From: Methanobacteriota archaeon
Lineage (GTDB): Archaea > Methanobacteriota > Methanobacteria > Methanobacteriales > Methanobacteriaceae
DNA: 9,615 nucleotides
Reading direction: 5' to 3'
NCBI GenBank assembly: GCA_023430285.1
Contig: JAEZAV010000112.1
Coordinates: 1 to 9,615 of the forward strand
Shown: positions 1 to 5,326 of the stretch, in pieces
How the letters are laid out: the number at the start of each line of letters is the position of its first letter
Position numbering within the stretch: the first letter of the stretch is position 1
Position numbers and translations under genes: made by a program
Notes under the pieces: model-generated
The model's input: only the letters and a program-made list of their open reading frames with translations
What the model was told of the DNA's origin: nothing
Databases searched by the model: none

Positions 1-220
1 AGCATCCAACCTACTTAAAGGAGGGGTTGATGCGGCTATACAGATAACCATGGACAGGAGTGAAACAGGAAGTCTTGGAGGAGCACCACTGGAGGAGGCC
101 AAATCATGGGCCAAGGCTAAGGCAGGATCCAAACTCGTGACAGTGGTTGGGGATGCAACCATCATATTTCCATTGATACTGGCCGGTGCAAAGGAAATGA
201 ACCAAAGATCCATGGAATAA
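1..220 (+). CDS. dys: Deoxyhypusine synthase, C-terminal part (5' end outside window)
   Basis: Reading from base 2, 72 codons end in TAA at 218-220. The enzyme transfers the aminobutyl group of spermidine to one lysine of the archaeal translation factor aIF5A, the first step of hypusine formation, in the cytoplasm with NAD. The visible piece matches the family's C-terminus as I recall it from the human enzyme: a segment like NANLMRNGADYAV (here ASNLLKGGVDAAI), then the GSLGGAPLEEA loop, then SWAK, then VVGDATIIFPLIL. The lysine of SWAK (codon at 113-115) lines up with the catalytic lysine of the human protein (SWGK, Lys329), so the active site is intact here. The N-terminal NAD-binding part lies outside the window. 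A stem-loop follows 25 bp after the stop. Identification rests on motif memory, not a search, but the match is continuous over the whole fragment. Confidence 0.88.
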   Translation, partial: ASNLLKGGVDAAIQITMDRSETGSLGGAPLEEAKSWAKAKAGSKLVTVVGDATIIFPLILAGAKEMNQRSME

Positions 221-230
221 ACCATGGAAT

Positions 231-240
231 GAATATAAAA
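231..240 (+). promoter_or_regulatory. Possible TATA box for the 322-930 gene
   Basis: GAATATAAAA is a good archaeal TATA-like element. A start of transcription about 25 nt downstream would fall near 260, inside the stem-loop, giving a leader of about 60 nt. A second candidate, TTATAAAT at 265-272, would give a shorter leader of about 30 nt. I cannot choose between them from sequence alone. Confidence 0.35.
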
Positions 241-244
241 GAAT

Positions 245-276
245 TTCCATTTATCTATTTTTTTTTATAAATGGAA
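245..276 (+). terminator. Stem-loop with T-rich loop after dys
   Basis: Perfect 10-bp inverted repeat: TTCCATTTAT (245-254) and ATAAATGGAA (267-276). The 12-nt loop is nearly all T. It lies 25 bp after the dys stop codon and before the next gene. Archaeal termination depends mainly on T-tracts, so the T-rich loop may matter as much as the stem. The right arm also contains a TATA-like TTATAAAT, so the same bases might belong to the promoter of the next gene. Confidence 0.45.
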
Positions 277-321
277 GAAAAACTAACTTTTAAAACTCTT
301 TAATCAAGGATAAAAAATAAC

Positions 322-930
322 ATGCTTTTAGAACCAGTGCTCTACGCATTTTCAGGATTCTTCATGAAGTTTTCTGATGATGCCTACGACAGAAAAAAGA
401 ATATTTACATGGCAGCAATGGCTGCAGTTCTCTGCGGTGTTTCCATAGCCTACCTGGCAGTGACCAGTTCAGATTCAGCATGCTTATTCATAGCCATCCT
501 GATAGGCACAGTTCTATCCCTAAAGGTGGATAGTTTAAACCATGTACTGGCCCTTATCTTGTTTCTGCTAATAATCATTTATATTGGAATACCTTCAATC
601 GGAATTGTAACCCTGATTTTATGTGCGTTAGCAGCATTCATAGATGAAGTTGGTAACGACAATGCTAGAATAAAAAAATTAGGCAGGGGAGCTGAACTCT
701 TCTTTGATTACAGGTTCACACTAAAATTAACGGTGTTGGTGTTTGCTGTTCTGGGCCTTCTTGTACCCTACTTCCCAGTTTTAGCACAACCCAACATCCA
801 ATACTTCCAATTTTTAACCTTCATCTACTTCTTGCTATTTGATCTGTTCTACGAAGTTGCAGGGTTAAAGTTTGATGCTATCTACAATGGATTTAACAAC
901 CTCTTCAGGATATTCAGAGGAGTAAATTGA
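322..930 (+). CDS. Uncharacterised polytopic membrane protein with acidic motifs
   Basis: A 202-residue, strongly hydrophobic protein with about five to six membrane segments (roughly residues 31-50, 52-68, 72-90, 92-107, 133-154 and 160-180). I do not recognise a named family. The N-terminal part has FSDDAYDRKKN (Asp19, Asp20, Asp23), and the loop after the fourth helix has IDEVGND (Asp108, Glu109, Asp113). Two acidic clusters of this kind facing the same side recall metal-diphosphate sites such as those of UbiA-type prenyltransferases, but the spacing is not the UbiA consensus, so this is only a hint. The ribosome binding site is weak (AAGGA at 306-310, 11 nt before ATG). The protein's last 20 residues or so, an amphipathic tail, are encoded in DNA shared with the 3' end of pyrF on the other strand. 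It sits between dys and pyrF. The reading frame is convincing as a gene; its function is unknown. Confidence 0.8.
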   Translation: MLLEPVLYAFSGFFMKFSDDAYDRKKNIYMAAMAAVLCGVSIAYLAVTSSDSACLFIAILIGTVLSLKVDSLNHVLALILFLLIIIYIGIPSIGIVTLILCALAAFIDEVGNDNARIKKLGRGAELFFDYRFTLKLTVLVFAVLGLLVPYFPVLAQPNIQYFQFLTFIYFLLFDLFYEVAGLKFDAIYNGFNNLFRIFRGVN

Positions 931-1515
931 ACGTCCAACAATTATGGCGTCAGCAAACTCGAGGGTTTGATTTGGATCTCCACCTTGCACACCCACACCT
1001 GGAGATATTATGAACGAATCTTTACCAACAACTTCCCTAATTTTCTTAAGCCTGTCTGGTTTGGTTGAAGGTGCCACATAATTCTTTAAACCCATATCAA
1101 TGCCCATGGCTGCAATGTCCTCTGCAGCAGGCTGGAGAAATTTTGATGCTCCCGGGTGTGACATTTCTGTGAGTAAAAACACTTCTGTTCCAAATTCCTC
1201 TGCAGAATCTACACAGGCCTTAACACTGTCTGGACCTACAAATCCATGCACAATTATGGCATCTGCACCAGCTTTAAATGTCAGATCTGCGATTTTCTTA
1301 TTTGTTTCAGGGATGTCTGCCACCTTAAAATCGGCAATTATTTTGCAGTCAAACCTATCCTTAACCAATCCAATGGATGGCAAACCTTCAGCTAAAGCAA
1401 GGGGATAACCGATTTTTATGGTATCCAAATAGTTAATAACACTGTTTCCAACCTCCAGTGCACCATCAATGGTCAGAAGGTCCATGGCAAGTATTATTTT
1501 GTTTTTGATTTCCAT
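865..1515 (-). CDS. pyrF: Orotidine 5'-phosphate decarboxylase
   Basis: Converts OMP to UMP, the last step of de novo pyrimidine synthesis, in the cytoplasm as a TIM-barrel dimer. The 216 residues align without gaps to my recollection of the Methanothermobacter thermautotrophicus enzyme MTH129, shifted by eight residues because that protein has a longer N-terminus. The key residues are all present: Asp12, Lys34, the catalytic tetrad members Asp62, Lys64 and Asp67 in the DFKVADIPETN motif, and the phosphate-binding Arg195 in IIVGRSIY. HGF, LLTEMSHPGA and ISPGVGVQGGDP loops are conserved. The start at 1515 is the only good one: ILAMD follows closely, as expected for the family. No clear Shine-Dalgarno precedes it, and a TATA-like box lies about 27 nt upstream, suggesting a leaderless or very short-leader mRNA. 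The 3' end overlaps the convergent membrane-protein gene by 66 bp. Confidence 0.97.
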   Translation of the reverse strand: MEIKNKIILAMDLLTIDGALEVGNSVINYLDTIKIGYPLALAEGLPSIGLVKDRFDCKIIADFKVADIPETNKKIADLTFKAGADAIIVHGFVGPDSVKACVDSAEEFGTEVFLLTEMSHPGASKFLQPAAEDIAAMGIDMGLKNYVAPSTKPDRLKKIREVVGKDSFIISPGVGVQGGDPNQTLEFADAIIVGRSIYSSEYPEEVVKSIVDSIKL

Positions 1516-1537
1516 AGATTAATACTCATTTTAATTC

Positions 1538-1546
1538 TTTAAATTA
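1538..1546 (-). promoter_or_regulatory. Probable TATA box of pyrF
   Basis: On the minus strand the sequence reads TAATTTAAA, centred about 27 nt before the pyrF ATG. Archaeal transcription starts about 25 nt after this element, so the transcript would begin at or next to the start codon. That fits the absence of a Shine-Dalgarno sequence in front of pyrF. Confidence 0.45.
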
Positions 1547-1570
1547 TTTTTGAAAATAGTAGTCCTGGGG

Positions 1571-1582
1571 GGATGGCCATCC
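1571..1582. promoter_or_regulatory. Perfect 12-bp palindrome between divergent genes
   Basis: GGATGGCCATCC is its own reverse complement. It is GC-rich in an AT-rich gap, lies 56 bp before the pyrF start and about 20 bp upstream of the TATA box of the small membrane-protein gene, and so is placed where a regulator could act on either promoter. A role as an operator is inference; nothing else marks it. Confidence 0.35.
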
Positions 1583-1601
1583 ATGTAAAAAATACCAAAC
1601 C

Positions 1602-1609
1602 TATATTTA
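1602..1609 (+). promoter_or_regulatory. Probable TATA box for the 1683-1937 gene
   Basis: CCTATATTTAACAT contains TATATTTA, an archaeal TATA-like element. Transcription would start near 1630, giving a leader of about 50 nt before the ATG at 1683. Confidence 0.4.
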
Positions 1610-1682
1610 ACATCGGTACAAAGAAGTTCCAAAGTAAAACGTTTTGAATTACATGATGTTATTCAAGGGAAAATGGATTTAA

Positions 1683-1937
1683 ATGGCTGAAATAAAGAAA
1701 AATAAACTCAAAGCGATAATTGGTGCGCTTGTAACATTCGTTGTTGTTGGATTAGTGGCTGTACAGGCCATGTTCTTTTTGAAGGGTTACGCTCCATCAA
1801 CTAACATGATGAACCATCAGTTTCTGGTTTCAATAGGATTTTTAATAGGAATACTCGCAGCTTCATATGTTTACACCTACCTTCAAGGCGAGGACAGATC
1901 ATCCTGGCTCTACGATGAAGATGGAAAAGAGAAGTGA
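1683..1937 (+). CDS. Small two-helix membrane protein, unknown function
   Basis: An 84-residue protein that I do not recognise. It has a lysine-rich N-terminus (MAEIKKNKLK), a first membrane helix at about residues 11-34, a short loop with GYAPSTNMMNHQ, a second helix at about 48-68, and a charged C-terminal tail with several Asp/Glu. The positive N-terminus suggests both ends lie in the cytoplasm. The ribosome binding site is weak (AAGGGA ending 12 nt before ATG), but a TATA-like element and a stem-loop just after the stop bracket the frame as a transcription unit of its own. Its position between pyrF and cbiO, and its two-helix topology, recall the cobalt-transporter subunit CbiN. However, CbiN's conserved loop and C-terminal motif are absent, so I do not call it that. 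Confidence 0.7.
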   Translation: MAEIKKNKLKAIIGALVTFVVVGLVAVQAMFFLKGYAPSTNMMNHQFLVSIGFLIGILAASYVYTYLQGEDRSSWLYDEDGKEK

Positions 1938-1946
1938 AGATGGAAT

Positions 1947-1971
1947 AATCCGGACTTATCTGTCCTGGATT
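1947..1971 (+). terminator. Stem-loop after the small membrane-protein gene
   Basis: Left arm AATCCGGAC (1947-1955), loop TTATCT, right arm GTCC-T-GGATT (1962-1971): nine base pairs with a single bulged T at 1966. It begins 10 bp after the stop codon and is followed by T-rich DNA including a T-run near 1989. A terminator or mRNA 3'-end stabiliser fits the position; it also separates this gene from the convergent nitroreductase. Confidence 0.5.
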
Positions 1972-2013
1972 TCCATTTAACATTCACTTTTTAGGTTGGA
2001 GCTTATGATTTAA

Positions 2014-2778
2014 TTATTTACCTGGATTCAGGTTGATTGATGCACAGTAGGTGTATCCCTTTTTTTCAATACCTTCTTTAAAGACTATTTCTGGATTTTG
2101 GTTGAAGTGTGTCGCTGCAACCATTATATGGTAAATTAATATTCCAGCGTCCATGGGGATGTATTTTTTTGCAATTAACGATCTTATGAAGTTGGGTTTG
2201 GTGGTGAAAACATCGATGCAACTGTCATCACCACTTAAAAACCAGGCTTGACTGTTGGTGGCTGTTGGTGAGAGTCTTCCAGCTTCCAATATGTTCCTGT
2301 TATCGTTTGTAATTGTGATGTCTGTCATTTTCTCCAGTGGATTTCTCTTAAACTCACTTAAATCAGATCTGTGAAGTGGTTCATCAGGGTTTCCAAATGC
2401 CAGAAGAATCACAAATTTAAGTTCTGATCTTTGTTTTACATGGTCCTTAATGGTTGGAATACCCTGCCAGCAGCATCCTATACCATTTGCAGAAAACAGA
2501 AGATCCATCTGCTGTAACATGTAACCTACATTGGTTAGGTAACCTTCCTTTTCCTCAGAGAATACTGCTAAGTAGTGGGGAGCCTTTTTCATCATCCTGG
2601 TTTTAACATCTTCAGATGAAATTAACAGAACTTCAGTCTTAATCCCTGGAATTAAAGGTTTTAAATCCTTCACTTCCCCTTCAATATCCTTTAGGATTTC
2701 ATCAGCTAGAGGATCCTGATCGTACTTTCTAATGGATTTTCTCCTGGAAATTGTCTCGTAAATATCATTTTTATCCAT
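2014..2778 (-). CDS. Nitroreductase-family flavoprotein (TM1586-like)
   Basis: A 254-residue protein with two half-domains of the FMN-dependent nitroreductase fold. The first half opens with ISRRKSIRKYDQDPL, the usual phosphate-binding Arg-Arg-x-Ser-x-Arg segment. The second half has EAGRLSPTATNSQAWFL, equivalent to the SPxxxNxQxW motif of the family. Middle segments include NVGYMLQQMDLLFSANGIG and ILLAFGNPDEP. The double arrangement fits the TM1586-type nitroreductase domain. The substrate cannot be inferred; most relatives are annotated only as nitroreductases. I start at 2778 (MDKNDIY) rather than the upstream ATG at 2799, because GGAG lies seven bases before it and the family's N-terminal motif follows closely. 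The gene stands alone, convergent with the small membrane-protein gene. Confidence 0.82.
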   Translation of the reverse strand: MDKNDIYETISRRKSIRKYDQDPLADEILKDIEGEVKDLKPLIPGIKTEVLLISSEDVKTRMMKKAPHYLAVFSEEKEGYLTNVGYMLQQMDLLFSANGIGCCWQGIPTIKDHVKQRSELKFVILLAFGNPDEPLHRSDLSEFKRNPLEKMTDITITNDNRNILEAGRLSPTATNSQAWFLSGDDSCIDVFTTKPNFIRSLIAKKYIPMDAGILIYHIMVAATHFNQNPEIVFKEGIEKKGYTYCASINLNPGK

Positions 2779-3088
2779 AATACCGCTCCGCAAAAACATT
2801 TATTTCTACCTAAATTAATGAATCAAACTAGTTAACTGAGTATAATTTTAGTTTATTGTTTTAAATCCTGTTTTACCCTTTTTGTAAATATTTCTTAGGG
2901 ATATGTACAATTTTTTTTGGTGTGTTGTTTGTATATTATATTTCATGTGGGGTTTATTTTTTTTCAACCATCATGGAAATATTTATAAAGTTTTGCCAAC
3001 AGTATCCCATTTATACAACTTATTAATTAAAATTAGTATTACTCTGAATAAAGCATGGATTTACTCTCGATTTTTTGAGGATGGTTAA
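2779..3088. other. Intergenic region between divergent nitroreductase and cbiO genes
   Basis: About 310 bp of very T-rich DNA. It must hold both promoters. The only strong element is the TATA box for cbiO at 2982-2989. A hydrophobic 61-codon frame (2903-3088) runs up to cbiO, but it is what T-rich DNA produces and has no ribosome binding site. I see no cobalamin or other riboswitch fold that I can support. Confidence 0.5.
2982..2989 (+). promoter_or_regulatory. TATA box of cbiO
   Basis: GGAAATATTTATAAAG contains TTTATAAA preceded by a purine-rich BRE-like stretch, the best archaeal promoter in this gap. Transcription would begin near 3010, leaving a leader of about 75-80 nt before the ATG at 3089. 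The ribosome binding site is GAGG at 3077-3080. Confidence 0.55.
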
Positions 3089-3928
3089 ATGAAAATAATT
3101 GAAACCAATGATCTTACATACGAATATCCAGATGGAACCAAAGCTCTGGAAAAGGTTAATTTTAATGCTGAAGAAGGAAAGATAGTTGCACTTTTAGGGC
3201 CCAACGGTGCAGGTAAATCAACTTTATTTCTGCATTTTAATGGTATATTAAGACCAACACATGGCAGTGTACATGTAGATGGGGAAACTGTTAGTTACGA
3301 CAAGAAGGAACTCTTAAAAATACGTCAAAAGGTGGGAATTGTTTTCCAAAATCCTGATGATCAACTCTTTGCCCCAACAGTACTTGAAGATGTTGCATTT
3401 GGACCCATGAACATGGGACTGTCCAACGAAGAAGTGGAAGAAAGGGTTAAAGACGCACTGTTAAGGGTGGGCATGGAAGGATACGAAAAAAAAGCACCAC
3501 ACCATTTGAGTGGAGGTCAGAAAAAACGTGTCGCAATTGCAGGCATACTCGCAATGAAACCCAAGATAATGGTGCTGGACGAACCCACAAGTGGCCTCGA
3601 TCCAAGGGGTGCTTCACAGATACTCAAACTCCTTTACCAGTTAAACAGCGAGGGAATGACCATTGTAATATCCACACACGACGTTGATCTGGTGCCAATA
3701 TACGCCTCTAGGGTTTACATCATAAGCCACGGTAAAATTATCAAGGAAGGCAATCCTCAAGAAGTGTTTGAAGATGTTGAAACCATAAGGGGAGCTAATT
3801 TAAGATTACCAAGGATAGCACACCTCATGGAAATTCTTAAAAAGGAAGATAAACTCCCATTTGACAAACCATACCCTTTAACAATTGGAGGGGCCAGAAA
3901 ACGTATATTAAAAGAGTTTGAAGACTAA
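3089..3928 (+). CDS. cbiO: Energy-coupling factor transporter ATPase, cobalt/nickel type
   Basis: A 279-residue ABC ATPase that powers uptake of cobalt or a similar small ligand through an ECF transporter; it sits on the inner face of the membrane. All ATPase motifs are present: Walker A GPNGAGKST (37-45), Q-loop Gln87 in the family-typical VFQNPDDQLF, signature LSGGQ (140-144), Walker B IMVLDEP (160-166) with Glu165, D-loop SGLD, and switch His197 in ISTHD. FQNPDDQLFAPTVLEDVAFGP is characteristic of CbiO/EcfA rather than of other ABC ATPases. About 80 residues follow the H-loop, as is usual for this family. No transmembrane (CbiQ), substrate-binding (CbiM) or CbiN subunit is encoded in the window, so substrate assignment as cobalt is by family resemblance only. 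The gene has its own TATA box and is followed by T-runs. Confidence 0.9.
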   Translation: MKIIETNDLTYEYPDGTKALEKVNFNAEEGKIVALLGPNGAGKSTLFLHFNGILRPTHGSVHVDGETVSYDKKELLKIRQKVGIVFQNPDDQLFAPTVLEDVAFGPMNMGLSNEEVEERVKDALLRVGMEGYEKKAPHHLSGGQKKRVAIAGILAMKPKIMVLDEPTSGLDPRGASQILKLLYQLNSEGMTIVISTHDVDLVPIYASRVYIISHGKIIKEGNPQEVFEDVETIRGANLRLPRIAHLMEILKKEDKLPFDKPYPLTIGGARKRILKEFED

Positions 3929-3937
3929 TTTCTATAA

Positions 3938-3944
3938 TTTTTTT
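3938..3944 (+). terminator. T-tract after cbiO
   Basis: A run of seven Ts begins 10 bp after the cbiO stop codon and is followed by further T-rich stretches to about 3980. Archaeal RNA polymerase terminates at such tracts without needing a hairpin. Confidence 0.4.
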
Positions 3945-4181
3945 GCAGATCTACTTTATTTTTCAATCATTTTTCGCTGATTTTCTCATAATCTTTGTTT
4001 TTTATGCATAAATTGTGATTAACTTTTTCTTAATCCCAAAATATGTTGGATCATTTCGAATTGATCTCTAAATTTCCATTAAAGTACCAATATATGTATT
4101 TAACAATATCCGGGGGTTATTTGTTTAATATTGTTCCACTAACCTGATTGATTCAAAATTTACGTATTATATGGTGATTTT

Positions 4182-4193
4182 TTTATATTTAAA
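4182..4193 (+). promoter_or_regulatory. TATA box of the 4244-4687 gene
   Basis: TTTATATTTAAA is a strong archaeal TATA-like element. Transcription would start about 4212-4215, giving a leader of about 30 nt that carries AGGTGGT (4231-4237), six bases before the ATG at 4244. Confidence 0.5.
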
Positions 4194-4207
4194 CTTTTAA
4201 AGTTTAA
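4189..4207. promoter_or_regulatory. Dyad overlapping TATA box and start region: possible operator
   Basis: TTAAACTTT, one central T, AAAGTTTAA: perfect 9-bp arms. It begins inside the TATA element and ends just before the inferred transcription start. Archaeal repressors typically bind there to block TBP or polymerase. The sequence itself is of low complexity, so chance is possible. Confidence 0.35.
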
Positions 4208-4243
4208 TTGTTAAAGTATAAATTAACCTGAGGTGGTAATGGA

Positions 4244-4687
4244 ATGAAAAAAATTATGGGAATGTCAGTTTTTGCTGTTATGATACTGAGCATCATAGCA
4301 GGATGTTCAGCAGCAAATCCTAATGACACAACTCCATTTGTTAATGTAGAAATGAAGACTTCTAGTGGACTTATTTTTACTATGGATGAAAATCAAACAT
4401 TTACATTTAAAACCAACGATCCTTTCTGGCTCACTGCTACAGTTCAAGCCAATGGTCAAGTCATATCGTCAAATCAAAAAATATTATTCTACGACCATGA
4501 CCTGACAAACGACGTAACCTACAATCACATAGTCCCAAGCGGTCAAGAATTCTCAATCAACACCAACGAAAACAATGCCCACGACCATAAATATCAATTA
4601 TCAAAGGGAACTCACGAACTTAAATTCGTATACAAGAATAACAACAATGAATTAGCGTCCACAACATTCTACGCAGTTGTAGTATGA
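4244..4687 (+). CDS. Secreted lipoprotein-like protein, unknown function
   Basis: A 147-residue protein I do not recognise. It starts with MKKIMG and a hydrophobic stretch ending in SIIAGC, a lipobox-like motif with Cys21, so it is probably exported and lipid-anchored on the outer face of the membrane; the lipid step is inference in an archaeon. The mature part is polar, Asn-rich and predicted mostly beta: alternating strands such as NVEMKTSSGLIFTM, FTFKT, FWLTATVQANG and a last strand pair HELKFVYKNNN / ASTTFYAVVV, resembling an immunoglobulin-like sandwich. Two histidine-rich spots (FYDHDL, AHDHKY) could bind a metal, but nothing proves it. The start is fixed by the AGGTGGT ribosome binding site six bases upstream; an ATG five bases earlier hits a stop at once. 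It is the first of four consecutive exported-protein genes. Confidence 0.78.
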   Translation: MKKIMGMSVFAVMILSIIAGCSAANPNDTTPFVNVEMKTSSGLIFTMDENQTFTFKTNDPFWLTATVQANGQVISSNQKILFYDHDLTNDVTYNHIVPSGQEFSINTNENNAHDHKYQLSKGTHELKFVYKNNNNELASTTFYAVVV

Positions 4688-4728
4688 AACTAATGACTAA
4701 AGTTCAATGAGATAACGCAACAATTTTC

Positions 4729-4736
4729 TTTATAAA
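4729..4736 (+). promoter_or_regulatory. TATA box of the coiled-coil protein gene
   Basis: CTTTATAAAC is a near-consensus archaeal TATA box. Transcription would start near 4757-4760, directly in front of a 10-bp direct repeat, with a leader of about 40 nt. The second gene of the block can therefore be transcribed on its own. Confidence 0.5.
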
Positions 4737-4760
4737 CTCAATTTCTTATTTTTTTTAAAT

Positions 4761-4781
4761 TGATAAACGACTGATAAACGA
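4761..4781 (+). repeat. Tandem 10-bp direct repeat in the leader: possible operator
   Basis: TGATAAACGA occurs at 4761-4770 and again at 4772-4781, an 11-bp period, about one helical turn. It lies just downstream of the inferred transcription start and ends immediately before the ribosome binding site GGAGG (4786-4790). Two copies on the same DNA face would suit a dimeric regulator, or an RNA-binding protein acting on the leader. Confidence 0.5.
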
Positions 4782-4798
4782 TAATGGAGGCTTATCAC

Positions 4799-5242
4799 AT
4801 GAAAATTGAGAAAATATCAATATTTCTGGCTGCATTACTGTTATTGGCCACTGCTTCAGGAACAGTAGCAGCAGCTAACTACAACAATGGTACTAACGCC
4901 ACATACAACATTACAAACGACATAACAACTAAGGAACAAGCATTAAATAGAATAAACTACCTAGAAAACCAGATTGCAGAATTACAATTTCAAATAGGAA
5001 CTATTAATAAAAATATCAACCAGAAAAACGACCAAATCAAACATTTAAATGCTCGTTTGTTATTAGCTTGCTATAAGAACGATATTGGACAGGTGAAACT
5101 GATAGAATGCAAAATCAATAACATAAAGAGCGATATCAATTCTCTTGAAATGCAAAGAACTGCACTCTTAGACACTCGAAACTCCTTCAGTTCGGAGATG
5201 GAAGATCTCAAGATCAAGTGGGGCATAATAGATCCAGCTTAA
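4799..5242 (+). CDS. Secreted coiled-coil protein, unknown function
   Basis: A 147-residue protein with a typical signal peptide (MKIEK, then hydrophobic residues 6-19, then ASGTVAAA, cleavage likely near residue 26). A short Asn/Thr-rich stretch with sequons (GTNATYNITN) follows. From about residue 44 to 138 the sequence is a long helical, heptad-like region (INYLENQIAELQFQIGTI; later IKSDINSLEMQ), probably a coiled-coil hairpin with a turn near residues 85-97. There are two cysteines, Cys91 and Cys104. There is no membrane anchor at the C-terminus (KWGIIDPA). I choose 4799 rather than the ATG at 4784: that ATG overlaps the Shine-Dalgarno GGAGG (4786-4790), which is eight bases before 4799, and the signal peptide starts properly there. 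It has its own TATA box and lies between two other exported-protein genes. A role in surface assembly or adhesion is only a guess. Confidence 0.78.
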   Translation: MKIEKISIFLAALLLLATASGTVAAANYNNGTNATYNITNDITTKEQALNRINYLENQIAELQFQIGTINKNINQKNDQIKHLNARLLLACYKNDIGQVKLIECKINNIKSDINSLEMQRTALLDTRNSFSSEMEDLKIKWGIIDPA

Positions 5243-5266
5243 AATAATTTCCTTTAATTTTTTGTT

Positions 5267-5326
5267 GGAGGAAATATTTTGCAGAAACTAAGAAAGATAA
5301 ACTTAAATGAGGTGATTTTATCTTAA
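5267..5326 (+). other. Possible 15-residue leader frame before the beta-sandwich gene
   Basis: GGAGG (5267-5271) stands seven bases before a TTG at 5279, which opens a 15-codon frame (MQKLRKINLNEVILS) ending with TAA at 5324-5326. The stop overlaps the position where the next gene should begin (5323). It could be a leader peptide coupling translation, or the true N-terminus of the next protein separated from it by a one-base frame change. The ribosome binding site is good, but the frame is very short. Confidence 0.3.
5309..5325 (+). promoter_or_regulatory. Ribosome binding site facing a TTA instead of a start codon
   Basis: AGGTGAT (5310-5316) matches the archaeal anti-Shine-Dalgarno very well. 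Six bases later, the same spacing as in the 4244 gene, the in-frame codon is TTA (5323-5325), followed by NKKIISILLLFGVV, a standard signal-peptide beginning. A normal ATG or TTG is expected here and is missing. Confidence 0.6.

Larger units (their letters stand above)
3929..4243. other. Regulatory-looking intergenic region upstream of the surface-protein block
   Basis: About 315 bp with no credible gene. It holds the cbiO terminator T-runs and three dyads. The first is a near-perfect 18-bp palindrome at 4049-4066 (GATC ends, one mismatched pair). The second is an inverted repeat with 8-bp arms AACAATAT (4102-4109) and ATATTGTT (4128-4135). The third is a 9-bp-arm dyad at 4189-4207, next to the promoter of the next gene. 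AT-rich DNA makes some inverted repeats by chance, so only the promoter-adjacent one is listed separately. Confidence 0.5.

Noticed and set aside
1100..1408. 102-codon frame opposite pyrF, and similar frames opposite the DUF39 gene (8184-8420, 8865-9053)
   Set aside because: Antisense shadows of strongly conserved genes with no start signals of their own.
1683..1937. Calling the small membrane protein CbiN
   Set aside because: Two helices and nearness to cbiO are suggestive, but CbiN's conserved extracytoplasmic loop and its C-terminal LFxLQAxxGA-like motif are not there.
2779..2799. Earlier ATG for the nitroreductase
   Set aside because: GGAG lies seven bases before the later ATG (2778) and inside the longer version, and the family N-terminus starts just after 2778.
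2903..3088. 61-codon hydrophobic plus-strand frame ending directly at the cbiO start
   Set aside because: No ribosome binding site, and it spans the cbiO TATA box. The Phe/Leu/Ile-rich composition is what T-rich intergenic DNA produces.
2779..3088. Cobalamin or other riboswitch before cbiO
   Set aside because: The leader is short and T-rich, and I could not find a B12-box-like segment or a supporting set of stems.
4784..4798. Earlier ATG for the coiled-coil protein
   Set aside because: This ATG overlaps the Shine-Dalgarno GGAGG and would place polar residues before a complete signal peptide; the ATG at 4799 has the right spacing.
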